From the NCBI RefSeq assembly GCF_900106535.1, contig NZ_FNOH01000022.1, forward strand, positions 1-64,000: a stretch of DNA of 64,000 nucleotides. The letters run 5' to 3'. A program made the translations under genes and the position numbers. Numbering within the stretch: position 1 is the stretch's first letter; each line of letters starts with the position of its first letter. The notes below the pieces were generated by a model. It was not told the DNA's origin and did no database searches. It saw only the letters and a list, made by a program, of their open reading frames with translations. Below are positions 7,102 through 15,350 of this stretch, in pieces. Source of the stretch: Myxococcus xanthus. GTDB taxonomy: Bacteria > Myxococcota > Myxococcia > Myxococcales > Myxococcaceae.

Positions 7102-7740
7102 TTATTCCACCACCACCACGTCACCGGGGCGCAGGCGGAAGGTGGGCGCGCGCCCCTCGGCGTGGATGAGGTCGTCGTAGCGGAAGCGGATGCGCTCGGG
7201 CGCGGCGCCCTCTTCCTGGCGCATGACGAAGATGCGGTCCTTGTGGGCGTACTCGGTGAAGCCGCCCGCGCCGGCCAGGGCCTGCAGCAGGCTGGCGCCC
7301 GGGTCGATTTCCAGCGGACCGATGCGGTTGACCTCGCCCACCATGGTCACCTTGATGGGGCGCGCCATCTCCAGCGCCACGGTGACGACGGGGTGGTTGA
7401 TGTAGTCCTTCAGCCGCGTCTGGATTTGCTGCGACAGCAAGGCCGGTGTGTGGCCCGCTGCCTCCACGTCGTCCAGGAAGAGCAGGCTGATGCGGCCGTC
7501 CTCGCGCACGCGGGCCTGCGTGGTGAGCGACTCCTGGTTCCACACGCGGATGTTGAGCAGGTCGCCCGCGGCGATGCGGTACGCCGAGTCCACCGGGGGC
7601 GGCTTCTCCTGGTAGTCATCCACCCAGGTGTACTTGCCCAGGCCCCGGCAAGCGGGCGCCAGCAGCAGCAGCGCGGCGCAGGCGAACGAGCGCCAGGGAC
7701 GGCGCGGGGCGGAAGGCGGCTGGCGGTGCGTGGACGGCAT
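7102..7740 (-). CDS. epsY: Wza-type OPX lipoprotein of exopolysaccharide export (EpsY)
   Basis: The 212-aa polysaccharide export protein starts at ATG 7738-7740, with a basic N-terminus and hydrophobic core ending in the lipobox LLLAPAC, so it is likely lipidated. The Poly_export domain (about 55-135) begins YRIAAGDLLNIRVWNQ, followed by a SLBB domain (IKVTMVGEVNRIGP...LLQALAGAGGFTEYA). It is short: the outer-membrane helix part of E. coli Wza is missing. This fits the view that the neighbouring barrel EpsX provides the outer-membrane pore. The stop is TAA at 7102-7104. Confidence 0.85.
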   Translation of the reverse strand: MPSTHRQPPSAPRRPWRSFACAALLLLAPACRGLGKYTWVDDYQEKPPPVDSAYRIAAGDLLNIRVWNQESLTTQARVREDGRISLLFLDDVEAAGHTPALLSQQIQTRLKDYINHPVVTVALEMARPIKVTMVGEVNRIGPLEIDPGASLLQALAGAGGFTEYAHKDRIFVMRQEEGAAPERIRFRYDDLIHAEGRAPTFRLRPGDVVVVE

Positions 7741-7757
7741 GAGCGGTGGAACTCTCC

Positions 7758-9293
7758 TCACGGGGTGGGCGCGGCTTCGGGCGCGGGGTTTCCACGGCGG
7801 CGGGCGATGCGCACCACCTGGAGCACCTCGCCGGGGCGCACCGCGCCGGTGGCCAGCACCGCGACGATGTACAGCACGGCTTCCACGGTGATGCGCACCC
7901 ACGGGTTCAGGAAGGCCAGCAGCGTCTGGTCCAGCACGGCGATGGCCGCGCAGATGACGGCCGTCTTGGCCATCATGGACACCAGGCGCGCGTCGAAGGC
8001 CGCCTTGCCCATGCGCCCCAGCAGGCTGATGGTGACGCAGATTTCCATGAGCAGCATGGACAGCGCCGTGCCCGCCGCGCCGCCGCCGTTGCCCAGCGCC
8101 GAAAGCATCAGCGGAACCAGCAGCAGGTTGAGGAGGGGGATCAGCACCACGCTGCCAATGACGCTGGTGATGGTCACCCACCACTCGCGGTTCGTCATGG
8201 TCAGCCACAGGCCGGCGTTCATCGTCACGAAGGCCAGCACGAACAGCGGCGACATCAGCCGCAGCGGCATGGCGGATTCGGAGAACGCGCCGCCCATCAG
8301 CCCCACCCACAGCGGGGCGCCCAGGACGATGAGCATCATCATGGGCACGGTGACGGCCAGCGTGCCCTCCAGCGAGCGGCGCGTCAGGTTCGTCAGCTCC
8401 GCCTCGGAGCGCTCGGCCGCGCGGGACGCCAGCGGCATCAGCACCCAGCCGAACACCGGGTTGAGGAAGAAGGTGAGGCCCGCGATGTTCCATGCGGCGC
8501 CGTACCAGCCCACTTCTTCGTGGCTGGAGACCATGCCCAGAATCATCACGTCCAGGCGCCCGTTGGCCGCCAGCGCCGCGCCGGTGATGAAGAAGGGCAG
8601 GCTGGCCTTGAGCACCTTCAGCGTGGCCGGCACGTCCACCTTGAAGGTGAGGCCCATGTGCTCGCGGGCCAGGTACCAGCCCACGCCCAGCTTCACCGCC
8701 TCGGACGCCACCAGCGGCACCGCCAGCCACGGCAGCGGCAGGCCCGCCACTGCGACGGCCAGCAGGCCCCCGCCCCACACCAGCTTGGTGACGATGTTGG
8801 AGACGGACAGCCCCGCCACCTTGCCCTTGGCGTGCAGCAGCGCGGCCACGGAGGCGTTGATGATGATGAGCGACTGGGCCAGGGCGAAGACGTAGACGAG
8901 CTGGCGCACCTCGGGCGGCTCGTCGAAGTGGGCCATCACCAGCGCCATGGCGCCCATCAGCACCGCGGTGAGGCCCAGCCGCAGCAGCAGCGTGCTGCCG
9001 AAGAAGTCGCTGGCGTGCTCGGGCCGGCGCGACACCTCCTTGCGGATGTACATCTCCAGGCCCAGGTGGGTGGCGATGAAGAAGACGGCGGAGAAGCTGT
9101 CGGCGTAGTTGAAGCGCCCGAAGCTCTCCGGTCCCAGGTGGGCCGGCAGCAGGAAGCGCACGCCCATGGCGATGGCGTACGTGGCCAGCAGCGAGCCACC
9201 GAGTTGGAGCCCGTTGCGCACAGCGCCCATCGCCTCATGCGAGCGCTCGCGCTCGCCCGCGTCCTGCGAAATGGAATGGCTGGGACTGTTCAC
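7758..9293 (-). CDS. wzx: Wzx-type polysaccharide flippase
   Basis: This polytopic membrane protein has about 12-14 helices of the MOP superfamily (RfbX/Wzx), starting GLQLGGSLLATYAIAMGVRF with the following FGRFNYADSFSAVFF that is typical of these flippases. It should move undecaprenyl-linked repeat units across the inner membrane for EPS polymerisation. It sits between epsY (17 bases downstream) and epsZ, as in M. xanthus (recalled as MXAN_7416). The start is uncertain. GTG 9293 gives 511 aa, while the open frame extends to 9362 with unlikely sequence. A later ATG at 9230 (490 aa) is also possible. Confidence 0.85.
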   Translation of the reverse strand: MNSPSHSISQDAGERERSHEAMGAVRNGLQLGGSLLATYAIAMGVRFLLPAHLGPESFGRFNYADSFSAVFFIATHLGLEMYIRKEVSRRPEHASDFFGSTLLLRLGLTAVLMGAMALVMAHFDEPPEVRQLVYVFALAQSLIIINASVAALLHAKGKVAGLSVSNIVTKLVWGGGLLAVAVAGLPLPWLAVPLVASEAVKLGVGWYLAREHMGLTFKVDVPATLKVLKASLPFFITGAALAANGRLDVMILGMVSSHEEVGWYGAAWNIAGLTFFLNPVFGWVLMPLASRAAERSEAELTNLTRRSLEGTLAVTVPMMMLIVLGAPLWVGLMGGAFSESAMPLRLMSPLFVLAFVTMNAGLWLTMTNREWWVTITSVIGSVVLIPLLNLLLVPLMLSALGNGGGAAGTALSMLLMEICVTISLLGRMGKAAFDARLVSMMAKTAVICAAIAVLDQTLLAFLNPWVRITVEAVLYIVAVLATGAVRPGEVLQVVRIARRRGNPAPEAAPTP

Positions 9294-9404
9294 GGTGGGA
9301 GCGTGCGGCCCCGGCGCCGGCCAGGACTGCCCGGGTGCATAGAAAACGAGCGGGGGCGGCACGTCAATGCCGCCCCCGCAAAGGTTGGGTTGCCTGGAGG
9401 CTTG

Positions 9405-10880
9405 CTAGCTGGCGCCGCGGCCCGTGAGCACCACCGGCACCGTCTGCAGCAGCAGGCGCAGGTCGCTCGTCAGGCTCCAGTGGTCGATGTACTGCATGTC
9501 CAGGTACATCCACTCCTCGAAGGAGATCTGGTTCCGTCCTGACACCTGCCAGATGCAGGTGAGTCCAGGACGCACGGACAGGCGGCGGCGCTGCCACGTC
9601 TCGTACTTGGCCACCTCGGTGGGCACCGGCGGGCGCGGCCCGACGATGCTCATCTCCCCGCGCAGCACGTTGATGAACTGGGGCAGCTCATCAATGGAGA
9701 ACTTGCGGATGAAGCGGCCGATGCCGGTGATGCGCGGGTCGTGCTTCATCTTGAAGACGGGGCCCGTCTGCTCGTTGAGCGCGGCCAGCTTCTCCTTCAG
9801 CTCCTCGGCGTTCACCACCATGGAGCGGAACTTCAGCATGTAGAAGGGCTTGCCGTTCTGCCCCACGCGAAGCTGCTTGAAGAAGATGGGGCCCTTGGAG
9901 GTGAACTTCACCGCCAGCGCCACCATGCCCAACAGCGGCAGCAGCGCCCACAGCGCCGCCGCGGACACGCAGATGTCGAACAGGCGCTTCATCGCCATCT
10001 GGTGCGGCTTGGGGCTCACCGCCGCGAAGTGCAGGAAGCCGTCCGCCACCGCGCGGCGCTCCACCGGGCGGGCGCGGTCCAGGCGGAAGCTGTGCGCGGG
10101 CAGCGCGAAGGGCACGCCGAAGCGCTCGGCCAGCTTGATGGCCGCCTGCATGGACTCGCCCTGCTTCAGCGTGTTGCCGGCGATGTACACCTCATCCACC
10201 GCGGTGTTGCGGAGGATGTGCTCCAGGTCGTCCACCGAACCCATGACCGGGCCGGGCAGCTCTCCCACGGAGCCGTTGTCGTCGTGGAAGCGCACGTAGC
10301 CCAGAATCTGCCGGCGGCCCCGGTTGGCCAGGTCCTCACCGGTGTAGCGGCCCATGGCGCCCGTGCCCACGATGAGCACCGCGTCCATGGGGCGCTCCTG
10401 CGAGGCCACCGGGCGGAAGACGAACAGGCGCAGGAGCAGCGTCACCGGCCAGAAGATGAACAGCAGCGGGCCCACCACCGGCGACGTCACCACCGTCGGC
10501 ACCGCCACGCTGCCCAGCGTCAGCACCGTCACCACCGCCAGCGTCGTCACCGACACCAGCGCGACGTGGTCCAGCTTGCTGCGCTCGGCGAAGCGCGAGT
10601 CGTACAGGCACAGCGCGGTGCCCGTCACAATCCACACCACCCACGCCGCGAGCACCAGCCCAGACACCTTCCAACCGGACTCCGCCGACAACTGGCCGCT
10701 CAGCCACGCCGAGCCCACCAGCACCGACGACAGCAGCACGAGGTCCACCGTGAGGTTCAGCTTCGCCGCGGACCCCGGGGCCAGCTTGGGCGGCCCCTGC
10801 ACCTCTTCAATGACTTGTCCCTGAGCGTTGGCCGACCCAGGAGCACCGACCACCGCCGCACTTGCCGTTGCGCCGCTCAT
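9405..10880 (-). CDS. epsZ: Initiating polyprenyl-phosphate sugar phosphotransferase (EpsZ)
   Basis: The 491-aa WbaP/PglC-like enzyme has four to five N-terminal membrane helices, a central Rossmann-like region (VLIVGTGAMGRYTGEDL) and a C-terminal bac_transf domain. The latter includes KRLFDICVSAAAL, VGQNGKPFYMLKFRSM, GRFIRKFSIDELPQFINVL, GPRPPVP and VRPGLTCIWQVSGRN. It transfers the first sugar-phosphate to undecaprenyl phosphate. ATG at 10880 is preceded by a GAGGGGGG tract. A GTG nine bases upstream is an alternative. It is first in the eps block, downstream of a 327-base non-coding region. Confidence 0.9.
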   Translation of the reverse strand: MSGATASAAVVGAPGSANAQGQVIEEVQGPPKLAPGSAAKLNLTVDLVLLSSVLVGSAWLSGQLSAESGWKVSGLVLAAWVVWIVTGTALCLYDSRFAERSKLDHVALVSVTTLAVVTVLTLGSVAVPTVVTSPVVGPLLFIFWPVTLLLRLFVFRPVASQERPMDAVLIVGTGAMGRYTGEDLANRGRRQILGYVRFHDDNGSVGELPGPVMGSVDDLEHILRNTAVDEVYIAGNTLKQGESMQAAIKLAERFGVPFALPAHSFRLDRARPVERRAVADGFLHFAAVSPKPHQMAMKRLFDICVSAAALWALLPLLGMVALAVKFTSKGPIFFKQLRVGQNGKPFYMLKFRSMVVNAEELKEKLAALNEQTGPVFKMKHDPRITGIGRFIRKFSIDELPQFINVLRGEMSIVGPRPPVPTEVAKYETWQRRRLSVRPGLTCIWQVSGRNQISFEEWMYLDMQYIDHWSLTSDLRLLLQTVPVVLTGRGAS

Positions 10881-11005
10881 CGTGTCCACCCCCCTCTGCT
10901 CACTTTCGTGCAGTCGAAGCAGAGGTCGCCGTTGAGGCTAAAAATGTTCAAGTCGGAAGGAAACCAGTTTTGCCCGATATCGCGGCGAGGTGCAACCCCT
11001 GCCGC

Positions 11006-11021
11006 GTCACTAAGACGTGAC
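11006..11021. promoter_or_regulatory. GTCAC-N6-GTGAC dyad upstream of epsZ
   Basis: GTCAC, TAAGAC, GTGAC forms a perfect 5+5 dyad with a 6-base spacer, 126 bases upstream of the epsZ ATG. The same architecture recurs three times at 36486-36586. It looks like a dimeric regulator site; the regulator is unknown. Confidence 0.45.
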
Positions 11022-11129
11022 CGCATGTGAAATCTTGTGACCGCCCTACCCAGGTTCGAGTTCACCGAGCGTCACCAACACATCGTGATTCACCGCGGCT
11101 CCCCGCGTTTCCTTCGTCACGGTTTCTTT

Positions 11130-11143
11130 GCATTTACGGTGCC
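11130..11143 (-). promoter_or_regulatory. Possible sigma-54 promoter for epsZ
   Basis: On the minus strand CGGCACCGTAAATGCAA has GGCAC and TGC spaced so that GG and GC are 12 bases apart start to start, as in the -24/-12 consensus TGGCAC-N5-TTGC. One -12 base and the -24 T differ. It would give a leader of about 240 bases to epsZ. Expected by chance at moderate frequency, so tentative. Confidence 0.3.
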
Positions 11144-11207
11144 GCTCTGACGCGAAGGCACGAATGATGCGAGGCGCCGGGTCATCCCTGGAAGGGTGCC
11201 AGGAGTT

Positions 11208-12608
11208 TCAAGAGGTTACACCTGCGACAAGGCGTTCGAGCCCGGTGTAGACGTTGAAGCGCTCGTTCCGGACGAACGCGGCCAGCGTCATGCCAGAACG
11301 CAGGGCCAGGTCCACTGCGAGGGAGCTGGCGGCGGAGACGCCCGCGACGATGGGAATCCGGGCCATGGCGGCTTTCTGGATGATCTCAAAGCTGACGCGT
11401 CCACTGACGGCGAGCACCACGGGCTGACGCGTCAACGGGAGGCGGGGAGCCCGGGGGCCCCGCACGGTGCCGGCCAGCACCAGCGTCCCTACCACCTTGT
11501 CCACGGCGTTGTGGCGGCCCACGTCCTCATGGGCGGCCAGGAGGTGGCCGTTGGCGTCGAGCACGGCGGCGGCGTGGACGCCTCCAGTGCGGGCGAAGTT
11601 GCGCTGCACGTCGCGCAGGCGCTCGGTGGCGCGGGCCACGGCGTCGGGGTGGAGCACCGGGCCGGGCGGCAGGGCCGGGCACACGGCGAGCAGGTCATCC
11701 ACGCTGCGCCGGCCGCACACGCCGCAGGCGGAGGTGGTGAGGGTGCCCCGGCGGGCGGTGCTCACGCGCTCCACGTCGAGGAAGGCGCCGGGGGCGGGGG
11801 TGACTTCGATGACGTTGCCGAAGCCCTCCTCGCCTGGCCGTCCGCAGTGTGCCAGCCCGCCCAGGTCGTCCACGCTCTGGAGGATGCCCTCGGCGAAGAG
11901 GAAGCCGGTGGCCAACTCGCGGTCATGTCCTGGCGTGCGCATGGTGGTGGCCACCGAGTCTCCGCTGACGCGAATCTCCAGAGGCTCCTCCACCGCGATG
12001 TCGTCCTCCTGGGCCGGGAGTAGCGTGGCGCCGTTCCACCGCTGGACGAAGCGGCGCGTGACGCCGCGGGCATCCACGGGGGGCAGGGGCGCGGGGCGGC
12101 TCGGGCGCAGGTGGGCCAGGATGAGGTCCGCCACGGCGCGCACGTCGTCGGGGTGCAGCACGCGCAGGCCGGGTGGGAAGTCCGTGGGGAGTGCGGGCTC
12201 GGAGGAGAGCACCGCGAGGACCTCCGGGCGCGAGGGCGCCAGCGGCGGGCCCAGACCCTCCCGCCATACCTCCAGCTTGGGGAGGGGGCCGTCCTTCCAG
12301 CCTTCGACGAGCACCAGCTCCACGGCGCCCGCGGAGCGCTCGAGCAGCGAGGGAAGCGCGTCCGAGAGGGCGGTGGCCGTCGTGAGCTGGACGCCCGCGG
12401 GCGTGGTGAAGCCGGTGAGCACGGCGCCCGCGTCCTGGTAGCGAGCGGTGTCGCTGCCGGGCCGGTGCAGCGGATGGGCGTCGGAGGAGTGCTTCACCAC
12501 GGCCACGCGCAGGCCTCGCGCGGCGAGCTCGGGAACGAGCCGGGTGAGCAGCGTCGTCTTGCCGGCGCCGGACCAGCCCACCACGCTGAGCGCGGGCACG
12601 CGGCTCAT
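11208..12608 (-). CDS. fdhD: MobB-FdhD fusion protein
   Basis: The 466-aa protein has two parts. Residues 1-165 are MobB-like: P-loop VVGWSGAGKTTLLTRL, VAVVKHSSDAHPL and VLVEGWKDGPLPKLEVWR, which bind GTP and handle molybdopterin guanine dinucleotide. Residues about 185-466 are FdhD: EEPLEIRV, ELATGFLFAEGI, the sulfur-carrying TTSACGVCGRRS, GGVHAAAV and EDVGRHNAVDKVVG, the C-terminal NERFNVYTG region. FdhD passes sulfur from IscS to the Mo-bis-PGD cofactor of formate dehydrogenase. The ATG at 12608 overlaps the moeA stop (ATGA), so the two are coupled. Confidence 0.9.
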   Translation of the reverse strand: MSRVPALSVVGWSGAGKTTLLTRLVPELAARGLRVAVVKHSSDAHPLHRPGSDTARYQDAGAVLTGFTTPAGVQLTTATALSDALPSLLERSAGAVELVLVEGWKDGPLPKLEVWREGLGPPLAPSRPEVLAVLSSEPALPTDFPPGLRVLHPDDVRAVADLILAHLRPSRPAPLPPVDARGVTRRFVQRWNGATLLPAQEDDIAVEEPLEIRVSGDSVATTMRTPGHDRELATGFLFAEGILQSVDDLGGLAHCGRPGEEGFGNVIEVTPAPGAFLDVERVSTARRGTLTTSACGVCGRRSVDDLLAVCPALPPGPVLHPDAVARATERLRDVQRNFARTGGVHAAAVLDANGHLLAAHEDVGRHNAVDKVVGTLVLAGTVRGPRAPRLPLTRQPVVLAVSGRVSFEIIQKAAMARIPIVAGVSAASSLAVDLALRSGMTLAAFVRNERFNVYTGLERLVAGVTS

Positions 12609-13855
12609 GCCAATGCGCCCACGGGGGTGAAGGTGGGCCGGTCGAAGAGCTCGACGTCGACGAGGTCGTCTTCGGCGAAGTCCGCGCGGCCCGGTGGGAG
12701 GAGGGCCCAGCCCTCGCCGTGGACGTTCTGGAGGATCTGCCCGGCGCCCTGGGGACGGAGCACGGCGCGCGGCGCGAGGCCGTCCCGGGCTTCCAGGGTG
12801 GTGGTGATGAGGTAGGTGAGGCCCGCCTGCTTGCGGCGTGCTTCGGAGAGGTGGGCGCGGACGCGGCGGCGCGTCTCCAACACACCTTGGTGTTTTAGAA
12901 GGAGCGGGCGCGCGAACTGGTCGAACGCCACGGTGGCCGCGCCGGGATTGCCGGGCAGCACGACGACGGAGGTGTCACCCAGCCGGGCCACGGCCACGGG
13001 CTTGCCGGGCTTGAGCGCGACGCCGTCCACGAAGAAGCGGGCGCCGAGCGCGGCGAGCACGCGTTTCACCAGGTCCTTGTCACCCACGGAGGCGCCTCCG
13101 GTGGTGATGAGGATATCCACCTGCGGGGCCAGTCGCGAGAGCGCATCGCGCAGGGCGCTCTCGTCATCGCGGGCGCGGGCGAGCTGGCGGACATCCGCGC
13201 CGGCCTCGCGGGCGAGCGCGGCCACGAGGACGAGGTTGCTCTCGTACACCTGGTGGGGCAGGGCCGGAGTGCCAGGAGGGACGAGCTCATCGCCGGTGGC
13301 GAGCACGGCGACGCGCGGCGCGGGGCGCACCCAGACGTCCGTGGCGCCCATGGACGCGAGCACGCCGAGCACCGCGGCGCCCACGCGCTGGCCCGCGTCG
13401 AAGAGGGGTGTGCCGGTGAGGACTTCCTCTCCGGTGCGGCGGATGTCGTTGCCGGGCGGCACGGTGATGAAGACGTCCACGCGGGTGCCGTCCTCGGCGG
13501 CGCGAGTGGCCTCCTGTCGGACGACGGCGTCGGCGCCGGGGGGCAGGGGCGCGCCGGTGAAGACGCGCGCGGCTTCTCCGGGCCGGAGGGGCGTGGAGGG
13601 GAGGGCGCCGGCGAAGATGGTGCTGGTGACGCGCAGGCGCGCGGGCCGATCGCGGGAGGCGCCCTGCGTCTCCTCGGCGTGCACGGCCCAGCCGTCCATG
13701 GCGGAGTTGTCACAGCCGGGCAGCGAGCGGGAAGCCGTGACGGGAGCGGCGAGGAACCGGCCCTGGGCATCGAGGAGCGGCACGCGCTCAGGCGCCGCCG
13801 GGGCGATGGCGTCGAGCGCGGCCTGCCGGGCGGTGTCGAGGGACGTGAGGGGCAT
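12605..13855 (-). CDS. moeA: Molybdopterin molybdenumtransferase MoeA
   Basis: The 416-aa MoeA inserts molybdenum into molybdopterin. Motifs are LPGCDNSAMDGWAV, VFTGAPLPPGADAVV, VAVLATGDEL, ITTGGASVGDKDLV, VDGVALKPGKPVAVA and VLPGNPGAATVAF. Length matches the usual 400-420 aa. ATG at 13855 follows a GGGGC/GACGTGAGGGGC stretch. It is divergently oriented from mobA (120-base gap), and its stop overlaps the MobB-FdhD start. Confidence 0.92.
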   Translation of the reverse strand: MPLTSLDTARQAALDAIAPAAPERVPLLDAQGRFLAAPVTASRSLPGCDNSAMDGWAVHAEETQGASRDRPARLRVTSTIFAGALPSTPLRPGEAARVFTGAPLPPGADAVVRQEATRAAEDGTRVDVFITVPPGNDIRRTGEEVLTGTPLFDAGQRVGAAVLGVLASMGATDVWVRPAPRVAVLATGDELVPPGTPALPHQVYESNLVLVAALAREAGADVRQLARARDDESALRDALSRLAPQVDILITTGGASVGDKDLVKRVLAALGARFFVDGVALKPGKPVAVARLGDTSVVVLPGNPGAATVAFDQFARPLLLKHQGVLETRRRVRAHLSEARRKQAGLTYLITTTLEARDGLAPRAVLRPQGAGQILQNVHGEGWALLPPGRADFAEDDLVDVELFDRPTFTPVGALA

Positions 13856-13975
13856 GGAAGCGCCGCAGCCTATGTCGTGGAGCGCCCGCTGTGTCCACGG
13901 GGGGAGGGGACGCTTCGTCTGGGGGCGTGCGTGGGCGGACAGATAAAGTGGCCGCGGCAGGCGCGCGAACGGGGC

Positions 13976-14602
13976 ATGAGCATGGAGCGGATCCGCACCG
14001 ATTTCCCGGAGGTGACGCTGGCCATCCTCGCGGGAGGGCAGGGCCGGCGCCTGTCTGGCGTGCCCAAGGGGCTGTTGGAAGTGGAGGGGCGCACGGTGCT
14101 GGAGCGGCTCCTGGCGCTGGCCCCGTGCTTCGAGGACGTCTTGCTGGTGGCGAACGTGCCCGGGCCCTATGCGCGCTTCGGGTTGCGCACGGTGGCGGAC
14201 GTGGTGCCGGGCAAGGGAGCGCCTGGCGGTGTCCATGCGGCGCTGGTGGCCGCGCGCACGCCCTGGGTGGTGGCGGTAGCGTGCGACATGCCGTTCATCA
14301 CGACGGAGGTCCTGCGGGTGTTGCTGGGCGCGCGGGACGACGGCGTGGACGCGGTGTGCTTCGAGGCGCGGGGCAGGTTGGAGCCGTTGCTCGCAGCGTA
14401 CCGGTCGGCGTTGGCACCGGCGTGGGAGACGACGCTGGCGACGGATCCGTCGATGCGGGAGCTGTTGTCCGGAGTGCGAACGCGGCTGTTGTCCGAGGCC
14501 GTGCTGCACGCGGTGGATCCGTCACTCCGGTCCCTGGCGAACGTGAACACCCCCGAGGACCTGGCGCGCTACGGTGTGGCGCTGCCGTCGTGGCGGGGGT
14601 GA
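13976..14602 (+). CDS. mobA: Molybdenum cofactor guanylyltransferase MobA
   Basis: The 208-aa nucleotidyltransferase has LAILAGGQGRRLSGVPKGLL (the GGxSxRMGxxK loop of MobA), VADVVPGKGAPGGVHAAL and VVAVACDMPFI (metal-binding Asp). It attaches GMP to molybdopterin. A second ATG at 13982 is also possible. Together with moeA and MobB-FdhD it forms a cofactor-maturation set for a molybdoenzyme of the formate dehydrogenase type, not seen in this window. Confidence 0.88.
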   Translation: MSMERIRTDFPEVTLAILAGGQGRRLSGVPKGLLEVEGRTVLERLLALAPCFEDVLLVANVPGPYARFGLRTVADVVPGKGAPGGVHAALVAARTPWVVAVACDMPFITTEVLRVLLGARDDGVDAVCFEARGRLEPLLAAYRSALAPAWETTLATDPSMRELLSGVRTRLLSEAVLHAVDPSLRSLANVNTPEDLARYGVALPSWRG

Positions 14603-14672
14603 GGGGAGCGTGTCTCCCGAGGAAGGCGCTCAAGAAAGGGATTGGGAACGCCCAGGGGTATACTGACAGGCC

Positions 14673-15344
14673 GTGAGACCCGCCCTGCGCGTATGGCTTC
14701 TGGTGCTTGCCTTGTTCTGGGGCGGTTGCGCCACCGCCTCGAATGCACCTCTCCAAAGCGGAGGGGCTGATGCGGAGAAGGAGTGTCGCTCGCCCGATGA
14801 AGACAGGTGCGTCGCACTCCTGTGCCAGGGGGACGCATGTGGCTTCTACCTCTGTGAGGACATGCCCGGTGCGGTGTCGCTGGCGCGCTTTCCTCCTGCG
14901 CGTCCGCCTGCTGCTGCCGCCGCGCCTGGCAGAGGGCCTCGGAGGCATTGGGGAGGTGGGCACCACCTTCCTCGAGGGGCAGTCATGGTCTTCCCCAACT
15001 GGAATGGCGCGCCCGAGCGGATCATCCCTCCGTCACGCCAGCTCACGCCCGGGCGCTGGGAAAAGCATCACATCTTTCCCCAGGCAGAAGACCTCTCGAT
15101 GTGGTTCGGAATTCGAGGCGTCAAGATCCACGACTACACCATGCCGATTCCGCGTGACGTCCATCGGCGCATTCACGGTGGAGACGGACGCGGTGGCGCG
15201 TGGAACCAAGCCTGGCGCGACTTCAAGGCGGCAAAGCCGGGCGCCAGTCCCACGGACATCTACAGGTTCGCGGGGGAACTCATACATCGCTTCCAACTCA
15301 TGGGCGGTCCGATTCAGCCCTACTATTCGCGCCCGGGAGTGTGA
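14673..15344 (+). CDS. sitA: SitA-family polymorphic toxin lipoprotein (TIGR02269-like)
   Basis: The 223-aa protein starts at GTG 14673. It has a signal peptide with lipobox ALFWGGC, a Cys-bearing linker (DEDRCVALLCQGDACGFYLC), a Pro/Gly-rich middle and a conserved C-terminal domain: WEKHHIFPQ, LSMWFGIRGVKIHDYTMPI, DVHRRIHGG. The KHHIFPQ/HRRIH pattern is like His-rich nuclease folds of HNH type. M. xanthus SitA lipoprotein toxins are delivered to sibling cells by TraA-dependent outer-membrane exchange and kill recipients lacking the matching SitI. The immunity-like gene six bases downstream supports this role. Family assignment is from recall. Confidence 0.8.
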   Translation: MRPALRVWLLVLALFWGGCATASNAPLQSGGADAEKECRSPDEDRCVALLCQGDACGFYLCEDMPGAVSLARFPPARPPAAAAAPGRGPRRHWGGGHHLPRGAVMVFPNWNGAPERIIPPSRQLTPGRWEKHHIFPQAEDLSMWFGIRGVKIHDYTMPIPRDVHRRIHGGDGRGGAWNQAWRDFKAAKPGASPTDIYRFAGELIHRFQLMGGPIQPYYSRPGV

Positions 15345-15350
15345 GGACGG

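Larger units (their letters stand above)
10881..11207. promoter_or_regulatory. Upstream region of epsZ
   Basis: These 327 bases without a gene lie between the stop of the MobB-FdhD gene (11208) and epsZ. They are more AT-rich than surrounding genes and contain several TCAC/GTGA words, the dyad at 11006-11021 and a sigma-54-like element at 11130-11143. Both flanking genes are on the minus strand, so this is the only sizeable leader for the eps genes in view. Confidence 0.65.

Noticed and set aside
6469-8895. 808-aa open frame on the plus strand across eps genes
   Set aside because: It is antisense to epsX, epsY and wzx, rich in Gln/Gly/Arg/Ala with no family motif; a GC-driven shadow frame.
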